Of a stretch of DNA of 64,000 nucleotides, positions 45,507-55,165 are shown piece after piece; the stretch's first letter is position 1; each line of letters opens with the position of its first letter. The stretch spans positions 186,001 to 250,000 of the forward strand of contig CAWFXP010000012.1 of NCBI GenBank assembly GCA_963819905.1. The letters run 5' to 3'. The position numbers were made by a program, and so were the translations under genes. Below the pieces are notes generated by a model that saw nothing but the letters and a program-made list of their open reading frames with translations, was not told the origin of the DNA and did no database searches. The stretch comes from CAWCQC01 sp963819905. GTDB taxonomy: Bacteria > Actinomycetota > Thermoleophilia > Gaiellales > Gaiellaceae.

Positions 45507-47198
45507 GTGACCGAGAGCCTGGCCGGCGTGACGGTGGAGCGCGACGTGCGCGTCGAGATGGACGACGGGGTGGCGCTCCGGGCGGACGTGTACCGCCCCG
45601 AGGGAGCGGGGCCGCATCACGTCCTCCTGATCAGCCACCCCTACGACAAGCTCGCTGCACTCAGCAACTACGGCTACGCCCACCCGTCCTGGTACGCGCG
45701 CCAGGGCTACATCGTCGTCGCGCAGGACACGCGCGGCCGCTACCGCTCGGAGGGAACCTTCTACCCGCTCCGCCACGAGGCATCAGACGTGGCCCGGACG
45801 ATCGAGTGGGCGAGCCGCCTCTCGGGCTCGACCGGGAAGGTCGCGACCTACGGGTTCTCGTATCCGGGGCTCAACCAGCTCCTGGCGGCCCAGCTCAGCC
45901 CGACCGGCCTGGCGGCGATCTCGCCCGCGTTCACGGGCGGTCGTCCGTACCAGGACTGGTTCTACCGGCAGGGCGCGTTCTCGCTCGCGTTCGCGGCCTC
46001 GTGGGCGAACTACCTCGCCCTCGACGTCGCCGCCCGGCGCGAAGACGACGGGGCCCTCGCAGGGCTCGCCCAGGCGCTGGCGAGCTCCTGGGGCCTCTAC
46101 TGGGCCCTCCCGCTGACCGCACACCCTGCCCTCGCCGGCGACGAGGCCCCGTTCTACCGCGACTGGCTCGACCACCCGACCCACGACGACTACTGGCAGG
46201 CGTTCGACGTCGACTTCGCGTCGGTCGAGGTGCCGGGGCTCCACGTGGGCGGTTGGTGGGACATCTTCGTCCGGGGTACGGTCAACGACTTCACGGCGCT
46301 CGCCGCGAACGGCCGAGCGCCGCAGAAGCTCCTGCTGGGCCCGTGGCACCACATGCCCTGGCGCCCGCTCGGAGACGCCTCCGGCGAGGTCGGCCCGGGC
46401 GTGGTCGACGACTGGCAGCTGCGCTTCTGGCGCCGGGTGCTCGACGGCGAGGAGACAGGCGTCTTCGACCACGCCGCGACCGTCCACGTGATGGGAGACG
46501 GGTGGCGCGACTTCGACGCGTGGCCGCCGCCCGGCTCACGCACCGTCGAGTGGTACCTGCGCTCCGACGGCCGCGCGCTCTCGAAGTTCGGGACGGGAAC
46601 CCTCTCGACCGAAGCGCCGGGCGCGGAGCCGCCCGACGTCTGGCTCTACGAGCCCGGCCTCGTCCCGACGAGCGCCGGCGGTCACTCCTGCTGCGCCGAG
46701 GATTTCGCGCCGATGGGACCGGCTGACCAGGATGCGGTAGAGCGAACGAAGCTCGTCCTCGTCTACACCAGCGATCCGCTCGAGCGGGAGCTGGTGCTGG
46801 TCGGGGACGCCTCGGTGACGCTCTTTGCGTCGACGAGCGCGCCCGACACGGACTTCTCGGCCCGTCTCTGCCTCGTGGACGCGACCGGAGCGTCCACCAA
46901 CCTCGTCGAGGGGATCGTCCGGGCGCGCTCGCGCGACTCGCTCGAGCGGCCCTCTCCCGTGCAGCCCGGTGAGGCCTATGAGTACCACATCGACCTCGGC
47001 CCCGTCGGCGTCCGCATCCCCGCCGGGCACCGGCTGCGCCTCCAGGTGGGCAGCTCCGACTTCCCGCAGTGGGACCGCAACCTGAACACTGGTGGGCCGA
47101 TCGGCAAGGAGCCCGCGAGCGCGATGCAAAGCGCCACCCAGGTCGTCCTGCACGACCAGGATCACCCGTCGCGGGTCACGTTGCCGGTTCTCGAGTAG
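45507..47198 (+). CDS. CocE/NonD-family serine hydrolase (copy 2)
   Basis: A 563-residue ester- or amide-cleaving hydrolase. The nucleophile is Ser118 (YGFSYPGLNQ), the Asp is in GLHVGGWWDIF and the His in GPWHHMPW; the C-terminal beta domain has AGGHSCC and SSDFPQWDRNLNTGG. It is clearly related to the 26.9 kb copy. GTG start; TAGATT at 45493-45498 lies eight bases upstream. It is divergent from operon B and overlaps the end of the LLM gene tail to tail by 23 bases. Confidence 0.88.
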   Translation: MTESLAGVTVERDVRVEMDDGVALRADVYRPEGAGPHHVLLISHPYDKLAALSNYGYAHPSWYARQGYIVVAQDTRGRYRSEGTFYPLRHEASDVARTIEWASRLSGSTGKVATYGFSYPGLNQLLAAQLSPTGLAAISPAFTGGRPYQDWFYRQGAFSLAFAASWANYLALDVAARREDDGALAGLAQALASSWGLYWALPLTAHPALAGDEAPFYRDWLDHPTHDDYWQAFDVDFASVEVPGLHVGGWWDIFVRGTVNDFTALAANGRAPQKLLLGPWHHMPWRPLGDASGEVGPGVVDDWQLRFWRRVLDGEETGVFDHAATVHVMGDGWRDFDAWPPPGSRTVEWYLRSDGRALSKFGTGTLSTEAPGAEPPDVWLYEPGLVPTSAGGHSCCAEDFAPMGPADQDAVERTKLVLVYTSDPLERELVLVGDASVTLFASTSAPDTDFSARLCLVDATGASTNLVEGIVRARSRDSLERPSPVQPGEAYEYHIDLGPVGVRIPAGHRLRLQVGSSDFPQWDRNLNTGGPIGKEPASAMQSATQVVLHDQDHPSRVTLPVLE

Positions 47199-48201
47199 TC
47201 GTCCCCCCGTGGCGTTGTCTGAGCGTCGCGAGCGCCGCGGCGGCCACGGGAGGGACGATGAAGGGGTCGGGGCTCCCGTCTGCCCAGACGATGTGGTTGC
47301 AGCCGGCCTCGATGAACGCCTCGATGCGCCCGACCACCTGGTCGACGCTCGACCCGATGCAGAAGGCCTCCCGCAGGGCTGCCTCGGGGACGCGCGCGCC
47401 GATCCGCTCGATCTCGCGCGGATCCTGGATCCCCTCGTAGGCCTCCGGAACGAGAAGTCCGCCGTACCGTCGCGCGGCCGCGAGCGCCGTCCCTTCGTCC
47501 GGGTGGTAGAAGCTCGAGACCCAGCCGCACCTCATGAACCCGGCCGGGTCGCGGCCCATCTCCCTCGCGCCCGCCTCGAAGGCCGGAATCAGCACCGATC
47601 GATGGTGCTCGGGCGTCACGCCGACGGCGACGTACCCGTCCGCGTAGCGTCCGGCATGCCCGGCCATCACCGGGCCGTTCGAGGCGCAGAGGAGCGGGAT
47701 CGGCTCGGCCGGCCGGTCGTAGAGGCGGAAGAAGCTCTGGAAGTGCTTCCCCTGGTGGGTGAAGTAGTCCTCGCTCGTCCACGCCTTCCGGATCAGCTGC
47801 AGTCCTTCCACCGTGCGCTCGATGCGCTCCCGGACCCCGGGCCAGCGGCCCGTCGTCGCCTGCTCGTTCATCGCCTCGCCGGTTCCGACGCAGAGCGCGA
47901 CGCGGCCGGGGAAGAGACGGGCCTGGGTGGCGACCTCGAGCGCCACGTCGATCGGATGGTGGCGGAGACCGAGCGCGGCGATCACCATGCCGCCGACCAT
48001 CGCGCGATCCGTGTGGTGCAGGAACGTCGTCAGGGTCGTGAAGATCCCGGCGTTGTGCGCGCCCGTGTGGTTCCACGGCAGCGTGTGGTCGCCCTCCCAG
48101 ATGACGTCGAAGCCGGCGTCCTCGAGCGCCCGCAGGCGGCTGACGTTGTCCCGCAGGTCGTGGCAGAGACATTCCGGCGAGACGCCGAACGTGACCGTCA
48201 C
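47176..48201 (-). CDS. LLM-class flavin-dependent oxidoreductase
   Basis: A 341-residue luciferase-like TIM barrel using FMNH2 or F420. Typical marks are FGVSPECLCHDL, WEGDHTLPWN, LGLRHHPIDVALEVATQARL, ALCVGTGEAMNE and ASNGPVMAGHAGRYADGY. F420 use is common in Actinobacteria but not proven here. The GTG start overlaps the enolase-superfamily gene stop (GTGA). It is the last gene of operon C. Confidence 0.86.
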   Translation of the reverse strand: MTVTFGVSPECLCHDLRDNVSRLRALEDAGFDVIWEGDHTLPWNHTGAHNAGIFTTLTTFLHHTDRAMVGGMVIAALGLRHHPIDVALEVATQARLFPGRVALCVGTGEAMNEQATTGRWPGVRERIERTVEGLQLIRKAWTSEDYFTHQGKHFQSFFRLYDRPAEPIPLLCASNGPVMAGHAGRYADGYVAVGVTPEHHRSVLIPAFEAGAREMGRDPAGFMRCGWVSSFYHPDEGTALAAARRYGGLLVPEAYEGIQDPREIERIGARVPEAALREAFCIGSSVDQVVGRIEAFIEAGCNHIVWADGSPDPFIVPPVAAAALATLRQRHGGTTTREPAT

Positions 48202-49652
48202 GGCTCGACCGGCTCCGCGTCGAGGGACGGGAGAAGCGACTCGGCGCTCGGCAGCTCCTCCTCGATGTCGCACGGCCAGCCGACGCCGAACGGCGCCGCG
48301 ACGACGCTCCCCAGCTGGATGCGGCCGTCGGCGATGTCGAGCGCGGGTCGGCCGTCCGGGCGAGCGGAATAGAGATCTCGGTGGGCGCGGATCGTCTCCT
48401 GTTCCACCCGCAGCGAGAGGCTGGTCAGATCCCTCAGGTAGTGGTAGCCGTTTCGCTCGGGCTCGTCGATCCCGAGCGTCCCGATCACCGCCAGGTCGGC
48501 GAGCAGGGAGACCGGGCCGATCGTGGAGAGATCCTCGGCGCTGTAGACGAACGCACGCTCGGGATGCCGGCGCCGAAGCAGCTCGATCCGGCAGGCGTTG
48601 CCGACGCCCTTGAACACGCCTTTCGAGCTCTTGAAGGATCCGCCGTCGTAGCCGGCCTGGATCGCCCGTGCGACGGCGTCCAGGGAGTCGTCGGCCTCGT
48701 CGATGACGAGCCGTGGACGCTCCGGCCAGGCGGCGAGCTCCGCGGCCGTTTCCTCGCCGAGGGACAGCGTTCGCGGGAGCGGCTGCTCGACGTAGTCGAC
48801 CCGCCGCGCCAGCTGGGCCGTCCGCTCGGTCGCCGCCAGCTCGCCCCAGAAGTCCCGCAGGGCGGAGGTGCTCGCGTACTGCTCGTTTCCGTCGAGCGTC
48901 AGACGGTAATCCCCGCCCGTCTCTCGCTCGAGCACGTCGCGAACCTGCCCGAGGCGGGCCAGGTCGGTGTCGCGGTCGCCGCAGATCTTCACCTTGAACC
49001 GGCGCAGGCCGTATCGCCTGATACAGGCCTCGAGGCTTGCCGGCAATCCGTCCGCCGGCCCGGCCGAGGCGTCTTCGGACAGCGCATCGCTCAGGCCCAC
49101 GGTGTGCCGGATGCGAAGGCTCGTCAGGGGTCGTGCGGGCAGGAGCTCCCGGGCGGAGTACCCCGCCCACTGCGGGTGCAGCGCTTCGAGGCGGAGACCG
49201 AGCGCATTCGAACGCACCGCCTCGGCAAACGGCATGGTTCCGGCGCGGCAGAACGCGTCGATCGCCGCTCGCTCGACAAGCGACACGCCGAAGCCGGCGA
49301 GCAGCGGAGCGATGCCCGCGTCGTTTCGAACGACCTGCTCGCGGTAGACGGCGTGCCAGAGGTCGAAGACCGATTCCTGCTGCTGCTGGCGAACGGCTGC
49401 GGCACACGCGCTCTCGATCACGTCGACCATCTCGGCTGCGTCCTCCCGATACGACGTCCCCGGATCCTTCGTGAACCACTTCGGCGCCAGGTTGTCCGCG
49501 GCGACACCGAGCGTCCGCCGCCCGTCGATCTCCATCGTGACGAACAGGAGCACGTGCACGAGCTCCCGTACCTCGGCGATGCCGAAGCGGAACGGGATCC
49601 GCGCGCCGACGAGCGCCCCCCGAAGCCGCCAGTCCAGGAGCCGGATGCCCAT
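48198..49652 (-). CDS. Enolase-superfamily (mandelate racemase/muconate lactonizing-like) enzyme
   Basis: A 484-residue member of the enolase superfamily, larger than usual. The C-terminal barrel shows the KVKI lysines, metal ligands in LTLDGNEQY (Asp), DYVEQPL (Glu) and LVIDEADD (Asp), and the second base in GGSFKSSKGV. These enzymes abstract an alpha proton from a carboxylate, giving epimerisation, dehydration or cycloisomerisation. ATG 49652 has GAGG nearby and starts 14 bases after the amidohydrolase stop; other starts upstream would extend into that gene. Reaction unknown. Confidence 0.8.
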   Translation of the reverse strand: MGIRLLDWRLRGALVGARIPFRFGIAEVRELVHVLLFVTMEIDGRRTLGVAADNLAPKWFTKDPGTSYREDAAEMVDVIESACAAAVRQQQQESVFDLWHAVYREQVVRNDAGIAPLLAGFGVSLVERAAIDAFCRAGTMPFAEAVRSNALGLRLEALHPQWAGYSARELLPARPLTSLRIRHTVGLSDALSEDASAGPADGLPASLEACIRRYGLRRFKVKICGDRDTDLARLGQVRDVLERETGGDYRLTLDGNEQYASTSALRDFWGELAATERTAQLARRVDYVEQPLPRTLSLGEETAAELAAWPERPRLVIDEADDSLDAVARAIQAGYDGGSFKSSKGVFKGVGNACRIELLRRRHPERAFVYSAEDLSTIGPVSLLADLAVIGTLGIDEPERNGYHYLRDLTSLSLRVEQETIRAHRDLYSARPDGRPALDIADGRIQLGSVVAAPFGVGWPCDIEEELPSAESLLPSLDAEPVEP

Positions 49653-49666
49653 GCCCTCGGCCGGGT

Positions 49667-50596
49667 CTAGCTGAGGCCGTAGATCCGCGCCGCGTTGCCG
49701 CCCAGCATGAGGTCGAGACCGGCGCCGGGTAGCGGCTCGAGACCGAGCTTCGTCGCCAGCGCCGGCAAGGTCTCGCGAAACAGCTCGAGGCTCTCGCCGG
49801 GCGTCGTGACGGGGAAGTCCGTGCCCCACAGGATGCGGTCGTAGGTGCAGCCGAACCGCGGGCAGCGCAGGAGGTGTCGCAGTACGATCTCCGGCTCTTC
49901 GATCGTCGCCCAGTAGCTCGTGTCGACGTACACGTTCGTGTGCTTGCCGACGAGACACATCGCCTCCTCGATCCACGGCACGCCGAAGTGGCAGCAGATC
50001 AGGACGAGCTCGCGAAAGTCGCGCGCGACGTCGTCGAGCTGGGCCGGGCGCTGGTACCTCATCGGCGCGTCGACGAGGGTCGTCCACGACTGGTGGACGA
50101 TGACCGGGATACCGAGCTCGAGCGCCTTCGCGTAGATCGGCCAGCACAGCTCGCGATCGTCGGGGCTGTAGTGGTTGTACGTCGGGTACAGCTTGACTGC
50201 CCGGGCGCCGAACTCGCTGACGCAGCGCTCCATCTCGCCCAGGATGGTGGCGCCCTCGTAACGGGGATTGACGGCCATGACGGGGAGCGTCTGGTCGGGG
50301 TACTGCGCGTGCACCTCGGCGATGTAGTCGTTCGAGACGTGGGCGCCGGAGATCTCACGAGTCGCCGGGTCACGCCCGTACAACCTCGCCTCCCGGGGCG
50401 CGACCGCGTACAGCATCACCTTGCTGACCCCGGCCGCGCGGTAGGCCTCCATCATCCCGGGAATGTCGGTGCCCTCGTAGACGGTGTCGGGCACAGGTGC
50501 GCCGGAGGCCCGTACCGCGGGCTCGATCACTTCCTCGAGGAACTTCGGCGACGCCCAGGTCTTCTCCGAGACGTGGGCGTGGCTGTCGATGATCAT
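49667..50596 (-). CDS. Amidohydrolase family 2 enzyme (TIM-barrel hydrolase or decarboxylase)
   Basis: A 309-residue metal-dependent barrel with the start IIDSHAHVSEKTW (HxH), VIVHQSWT (metal His), LICCHFGVPW and the Asp-bearing ILWGTDFPVT. Such proteins hydrolyse lactones and amides or decarboxylate aromatic acids. The order dehydrogenase, amidohydrolase, enolase-superfamily enzyme fits lactone opening followed by sugar-acid dehydration; this is inference. It lies 52 bases after the Gfo/Idh gene. Confidence 0.84.
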   Translation of the reverse strand: MIIDSHAHVSEKTWASPKFLEEVIEPAVRASGAPVPDTVYEGTDIPGMMEAYRAAGVSKVMLYAVAPREARLYGRDPATREISGAHVSNDYIAEVHAQYPDQTLPVMAVNPRYEGATILGEMERCVSEFGARAVKLYPTYNHYSPDDRELCWPIYAKALELGIPVIVHQSWTTLVDAPMRYQRPAQLDDVARDFRELVLICCHFGVPWIEEAMCLVGKHTNVYVDTSYWATIEEPEIVLRHLLRCPRFGCTYDRILWGTDFPVTTPGESLELFRETLPALATKLGLEPLPGAGLDLMLGGNAARIYGLS

Positions 50597-50648
50597 AGGC
50601 TCGTAGCTCCTCTCTTCCCGCCGCCGCGGACTGGGACTTCTCCGGTCG

Positions 50649-51749
50649 TCAACCTACTGGCTCGACGAGCGGGTTGCGACCGTGCTCGGGGAGAATCGCC
50701 ACCGCAGCGCCACCGGCCGCGATCGAGCGATAGGCGGCCGAGGTGACCTCCACGCCTACGCGTCCGGCACGGGCACTGCTGTCGGGGGGCACGGACGTCT
50801 CGATCGCATGCGTGAGCTGCTCGAAGGAGCTCGGAGAGCGGAAGTCCCCGAGATACTCGTCGGTGGTGAGCGTTCGACCGTCCCGGTGCACGAGGCCCCG
50901 ATACGGAAGCACGGTCAGGTTCGCCTCCGCAAACCGGAGCTCGAGGACCTGGTGCCAGTTTCGCGGCGTCAGCGCCTCCGCGAGGTCCATCGAGGGAAGG
51001 GAGCGAAGACGCTGCTTCCCGGCAGCGAGCATTGCGAAGAAGGCGCCGTAGTCCGCCACGATCTGGCCGAAGTTCTCGACCTCGGCTTCCCGGTAGACGT
51101 CCCAGGTCGTCATCGACTTGGCTCGAACCGACTCCGGCGCTCCCCACAGGGCGACCATGTAGTCGATCGCGTAGCACCCGAGGTTCGTCAGCTCGCCTCC
51201 GCCGGACCTGGAGGGCGGAGCGAGACGCTCCGGCCAGACGTCGGCGAGTGGAAAGTCGTACGAGAAGGTCATGCCGAAGCTGTGGGCGTGGTGCAACGGC
51301 TCCCCGTACGCTCCGCCGCGCACTTCCTCGAGCAGCTTTGCCGTCGCGGGAGCGAACCGCACCATGGGGATGTCGTGAACCAGCTGCACCCGGTTCCGGT
51401 CGACGGCGGCCTCGATCCGGCGCGCCGACTCGAGGCTCTCGGCGAACGGCTTGTTCAGGAAGACGTGCTTTCCCGCGGCGGCGGCTCGCTCGACCCAATG
51501 AGCCTTGTCGCACGGATCGCAGCAGACGGCGAGGATCTGGATGCGAGGGTCCTCGAGCAGAGCATCGGGCGTCGGCGTGAGCTCGACTCCAAGCGCCCGC
51601 TCGAGCGCGGGCGCCCGGCGCGGATTCGCCTCCCAGCCCGCTACGAGCTCGGCCCCGGCTTCCTCTCGAAGCGCGGCGACGACGAACTCGCCGTGCATAC
51701 AGCAGTTCCCGAGCACGGCAACCCGATACTGCTGCGCGGAGGCGCTCAC
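50649..51749 (-). CDS. Gfo/Idh/MocA family oxidoreductase (operon C)
   Basis: A 366-residue NAD(P)-dependent dehydrogenase. The N-terminal nucleotide loop reads RVAVLGNCCMHGEFV, unusual in having NCC where GAG is common, so cofactor binding may differ. FLNKPFAESL supplies the catalytic Lys and GCYAIDYMVALWG the conserved Asp helix. It starts 15 bases after the LivM stop. No frame break. Confidence 0.86.
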   Translation of the reverse strand: MSASAQQYRVAVLGNCCMHGEFVVAALREEAGAELVAGWEANPRRAPALERALGVELTPTPDALLEDPRIQILAVCCDPCDKAHWVERAAAAGKHVFLNKPFAESLESARRIEAAVDRNRVQLVHDIPMVRFAPATAKLLEEVRGGAYGEPLHHAHSFGMTFSYDFPLADVWPERLAPPSRSGGGELTNLGCYAIDYMVALWGAPESVRAKSMTTWDVYREAEVENFGQIVADYGAFFAMLAAGKQRLRSLPSMDLAEALTPRNWHQVLELRFAEANLTVLPYRGLVHRDGRTLTTDEYLGDFRSPSSFEQLTHAIETSVPPDSSARAGRVGVEVTSAAYRSIAAGGAAVAILPEHGRNPLVEPVG

Positions 51750-51764
51750 GGGCTTCTGCGGCCG

Positions 51765-52841
51765 TTACAGCCCGGGGACCTGGAGCTCCGGCGGAGTGGT
51801 CGCGTCGTCGATCTCGTCACCTGTCTTGCGCCGCGCCCGGCGGCGCTCGAGGTACGTGCGAATCTGCGCAGGCAGGCCGACGAGGCCGCGGGTCGTACCG
51901 AGCGTGACGCCGAACATGATGATGCCGATCCAGACGAAGCGCCACGCAGGCGTGTCCAGGTCCGCGTAGGTACGGTCGATGTAGAGGAGGAGCGCCGTGC
52001 CGACGATCGCGCCCTTCGGCGAGCCGACGCCGCCGACGACGATCATGGCCAGGAGCAGCAGGAGCGTGTTGAAGTCGAAGATGGTCAGCGACGCGCCGCC
52101 GTAGAAACCGGTGTAGAAGCCTCCGATGAGGCCGAGCACGGCCGAGGAGATGATGAAGACGGCGAACCGTGCCCGTACGACGTCGATGCCGAGGCCCTTC
52201 GCCACGCCCTCGCTCTCGCGGGCCGTCCGGAGAAGCAGCCCAAGCCTGCCGCTGTCGACCAGCTTGTACACCACGAGGCAGAAGATGATCAGGGCGAGGC
52301 CGACGAAGAACTGGATGTTCCGCCCGGTCTCCGTCGCGGTCTGGCTCTCCTTGAGGAACCTCGCGCCGCCGAAGAGGCCCTCGGTCTTGCCCAACACCTC
52401 GTACTGCTTCACGATCGCCCGCCCCACCTCGGCGATCCCGATCGTGAAGAGGGCGAAGTACACGCCTCGCAGACGGATCGTCGGAGCTGCGATGAGCGCT
52501 CCCAGGAACGCCCCGAACGCCGCCGCGCCGAGCAGCATCAGGACGACGTTGAGCGATCGGGCGCCCGCGATGTCGGCGCCCGCCTGCGAGCCGCCGGAGA
52601 TGTACGAACCCAAGTACGCGCACGCGCCGACGACGGCGACCGTAGCGAAGGAGTAGATGCCGGCCGTCCCGATCACGAGCATCCACATCAGGTTCATCGA
52701 GACGTACAGCGCGAAGATGTCCCAGTGTCCCGCGAAGTTGTTGTTGTCGTAGACGAGGAAGAAGAGGATGAGCGCCGCGGCGAAGCATCCGCCCCAGAAG
52801 GCGGCGTCCCCGGCATTCTTGAAAGTCAGGAGCCTATGCAC
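51765..52841 (-). CDS. livM: Branched-chain amino acid-type ABC transporter permease (LivM family)
   Basis: A 358-residue inner-membrane permease with eight or more hydrophobic helices, including FGACYLG-like glycine-rich turns and the BPD_transp_2 motif GLRTALRE-like GLLLRTARESEGVAKGLGID. It pairs with the LivH-type subunit, which it overlaps by eight bases. A hydrophilic insert lies near residues 160-180. Transported compound unknown; downstream catabolic genes suggest an oxidised or amide-bearing organic solute. Confidence 0.88.
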   Translation of the reverse strand: MHRLLTFKNAGDAAFWGGCFAAALILFFLVYDNNNFAGHWDIFALYVSMNLMWMLVIGTAGIYSFATVAVVGACAYLGSYISGGSQAGADIAGARSLNVVLMLLGAAAFGAFLGALIAAPTIRLRGVYFALFTIGIAEVGRAIVKQYEVLGKTEGLFGGARFLKESQTATETGRNIQFFVGLALIIFCLVVYKLVDSGRLGLLLRTARESEGVAKGLGIDVVRARFAVFIISSAVLGLIGGFYTGFYGGASLTIFDFNTLLLLLAMIVVGGVGSPKGAIVGTALLLYIDRTYADLDTPAWRFVWIGIIMFGVTLGTTRGLVGLPAQIRTYLERRRARRKTGDEIDDATTPPELQVPGL

Positions 52842-53703
52842 GCGTTGCTTCCAGGATCCCGGCGACGCCGCGAGGCCTGACGAGCAGCACGATGGCGATC
52901 AACCCGAACTGCGTCAGGAGGACCCAGCTCGCATTGAGGTACGAGACCGTCACCGCCTCCGTGGCAGCGATGAGGAGAGCCGCGATCACCGCCCCGAGGA
53001 TGCTGCCGAGGCCGCCGAGGAGGGCGACGATCAGACCCTTGAGGAGCGGCAGGTAGCCGATATTCGGCTCCGGGTAGAAGATCTGGGAGAGCAGGACGGC
53101 CGCGAAGCCGGCGAGGGCACCGGACACGATGAGGATGGCGAAAGCCGCCTGCGTGCGGCCGATCCCGACCAGGGCGGCGCCCTCCGGGTTCTGCGTCAGC
53201 GCGCGGACGCCGAGACCGGTTCTCGTCGTCATGAGCCCGACGACGAGGAGCACCATGACGACGCTCGCGGAGATGATGGCCCCGCTCTTGTCTGCGGTGA
53301 TCGTCGTGTCGCCGATCTTGAACTTCGTCGTGCCGAACAGGAAGTCGAGCGCCTTGCGCTGCGGCCCGAAGACGATCAGATACGTGTTGACGCCGATGAT
53401 CGCGAGCCCGAGCGAGGCGATCATCGAGCGGAAGGGCCAGTTCGGCCTGCCGTCGAGCGGCAGGAACACGCTCAGGCAGATGATCGCTCCCGCGATCGCC
53501 CCGACGACGATGCCGCCGAGGAAGACGACAGCGGGATGACTCGAGATGTGCTCCTGCGCCCACCAGGCGCCGTAGCCTCCGGCCGCGAAGGTGACGCCGG
53601 CGGCGAGGTTGAGAAAACCGAGGCCGGCCCAGGTGAGCGAGATGCCGACGGCGATCAACCCGTAGACGGCGGCGAGATAGACGGTGCTGACGAGCTCGGT
53701 CAC
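52834..53703 (-). CDS. livH: Branched-chain amino acid-type ABC transporter permease (LivH family)
   Basis: A 289-residue permease. LVSTVYLAAVYGLIAVG is the first helix, and TRTGLGVRALTQNPEGAALVG is the cytoplasmic EAA-like loop contacting the ATPases. It starts with GTG within the livF stop (GTGA) and overlaps livM. The length and helix layout match the family. Confidence 0.9.
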   Translation of the reverse strand: MTELVSTVYLAAVYGLIAVGISLTWAGLGFLNLAAGVTFAAGGYGAWWAQEHISSHPAVVFLGGIVVGAIAGAIICLSVFLPLDGRPNWPFRSMIASLGLAIIGVNTYLIVFGPQRKALDFLFGTTKFKIGDTTITADKSGAIISASVVMVLLVVGLMTTRTGLGVRALTQNPEGAALVGIGRTQAAFAILIVSGALAGFAAVLLSQIFYPEPNIGYLPLLKGLIVALLGGLGSILGAVIAALLIAATEAVTVSYLNASWVLLTQFGLIAIVLLVRPRGVAGILEATRA

Positions 53704-54416
53704 GCGTCGGTCCCCGGTCGCTCGCCGTCGACCGGCTCGCCGTCCCCGGTCGCGCGGCCCGGCTCGATGCCGACTATCCGCCCCCCGTGCATCTTGACGA
53801 TCCTGTCGATCCAGCCCTCGAGCAGCGTCTGGTTCTGCTCGGCGAGGATGAGCGTCCCGCCTTCGAGATCGAGCTCCCTGAGCGTGGAGTAGAGGCCGGC
53901 AGCGATGCCCGGGGCGAGCCCGAGCGAAGGCTCGTCGATCAGGAAGACACGAGCGTCCGACATGAGGCCTCGCCCGAGCGAGCACATCCGCCGCTCCCCG
54001 CCCGAGAGCGTGCCCGCGCTCTGCCGGAGCCGGTCGGCAAGGCGCGGGAAGAGTCGTAGCACCCGGTCGCGCCGCTTCCTCCGCTCCCGCCAGCCGGACG
54101 CGAACGCCCCCGAGTCGAGGTTGTCCCTGACGGACAGGCCCGGGAAGAGCGCGTCGCCCTGGGGCATGAGTACGACCCCCGCCCGAGCGAGCCTGTGCGT
54201 CGGCGTCCGCATGATCGACTTCCCGTCCAGCTCGATCTCGCCCCGGCGCCAGTCGACACGCCCCATGATCGAGAGTAGGAGAGTCGTCTTCCCGTGCCCG
54301 TTGAGGCCGACGAGGCCGACGCGTTCCCCGGCGACCACCGCGAGATCGATCTCGTGGAGCACGCGCAGCGGCCCGTAACCGGCCGACAGTTTGCGCACCT
54401 CGAGGACGTTCGTCAT
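53700..54416 (-). CDS. livF: ABC transporter ATP-binding protein (LivF family)
   Basis: A 238-residue ATPase with Walker A GLNGHGKTTLLL, Q-loop LMPQGDAL, an intact signature TLSGGERRM, Walker B VFLIDEPSLGL and the LivF-type AEQNQ in place of the switch His. The ATG overlaps the livG stop (ATGA) and the end overlaps livH. The C-terminal tail of about 20 residues is polar. Confidence 0.92.
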   Translation of the reverse strand: MTNVLEVRKLSAGYGPLRVLHEIDLAVVAGERVGLVGLNGHGKTTLLLSIMGRVDWRRGEIELDGKSIMRTPTHRLARAGVVLMPQGDALFPGLSVRDNLDSGAFASGWRERRKRRDRVLRLFPRLADRLRQSAGTLSGGERRMCSLGRGLMSDARVFLIDEPSLGLAPGIAAGLYSTLRELDLEGGTLILAEQNQTLLEGWIDRIVKMHGGRIVGIEPGRATGDGEPVDGERPGTDA

Positions 54417-55129
54417 GCGGCCTGCGGCACGTCGAAGTACGCGGCGCGCACGACAGGGTCCTCGAACACGGTCGCCGGCGGCCCTTCCGCGATCACCTTG
54501 CCCGCATCCATGACGGCCACTGTCTCCGCTACGGCGCGGAGGAGCTCGAGGCGGTGCTCGACGACGACCACCGCGAGCCCCGTTTCCATCGTCATCTGGC
54601 GGATGATCGCGTCCATCTCGTCGATCTCGTCCTGCATCAGCCCCGAGCAGGGCTCGTCGAGCAGCACGACGCTCGGCTTGCGCATGAGCGCGCACGTCAA
54701 CAGAAGCTTGCGACGCTCGAGGGTGTCGAGCCCGCCGCAGCGTGCCTCGCCGGACGCTTCGAACCGTGCGAGCCGGCGAGCCCGCTCGACGTCCTCGGGC
54801 TCGACCTTCGGCGACCAGGCGATCCGTGCCGCCTCGAGCGTCTCGGCGACCGTCAGCTCGGTCGGCACGATGGGCGACTGGAAGGTGCGGGCCAGACCGA
54901 GGCGGACGCGCCGGTGAACGGCGAGCCGGGTGATGTCGGTTCCGTTCAGCTCGACGCGCCCGCCGCCGATACCGTGATATCCGGAGAGGACGTCGAAGAG
55001 CGTCGTCTTGCCTGCCCCGTTCGGGCCTGCCACCCCGAGGATGTGCCCGCTCTCCACGGAGAGCGAGACACCGTCCACGGCGACGAAGCTGCCGTACAGC
55101 GCTCTCACGTCCGTGCACGCGAGCGACAT
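54413..55129 (-). CDS. livG: ABC transporter ATP-binding protein (LivG family) with degenerate signature
   Basis: A 238-residue ATPase. Walker A is GPNGAGKTT, Walker B VVLLDEPCSGL, and the switch His sits in VVVVEHRLEL. The signature region reads GLDTLERRKLLLTCAL, where the usual LS-GG/YGQ is missing. With LivF this would make one complete ATP site (LivG Walker A, LivF signature, LivG His) and one degenerate site (LivF Walker A, LivG signature, LivF Gln). It starts 36 bases after livK. Confidence 0.88.
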   Translation of the reverse strand: MSLACTDVRALYGSFVAVDGVSLSVESGHILGVAGPNGAGKTTLFDVLSGYHGIGGGRVELNGTDITRLAVHRRVRLGLARTFQSPIVPTELTVAETLEAARIAWSPKVEPEDVERARRLARFEASGEARCGGLDTLERRKLLLTCALMRKPSVVLLDEPCSGLMQDEIDEMDAIIRQMTMETGLAVVVVEHRLELLRAVAETVAVMDAGKVIAEGPPATVFEDPVVRAAYFDVPQAA

Positions 55130-55165
55130 GCCCCGCCCTGTTCTTCTCTCCTTTCGATCAGCCTC

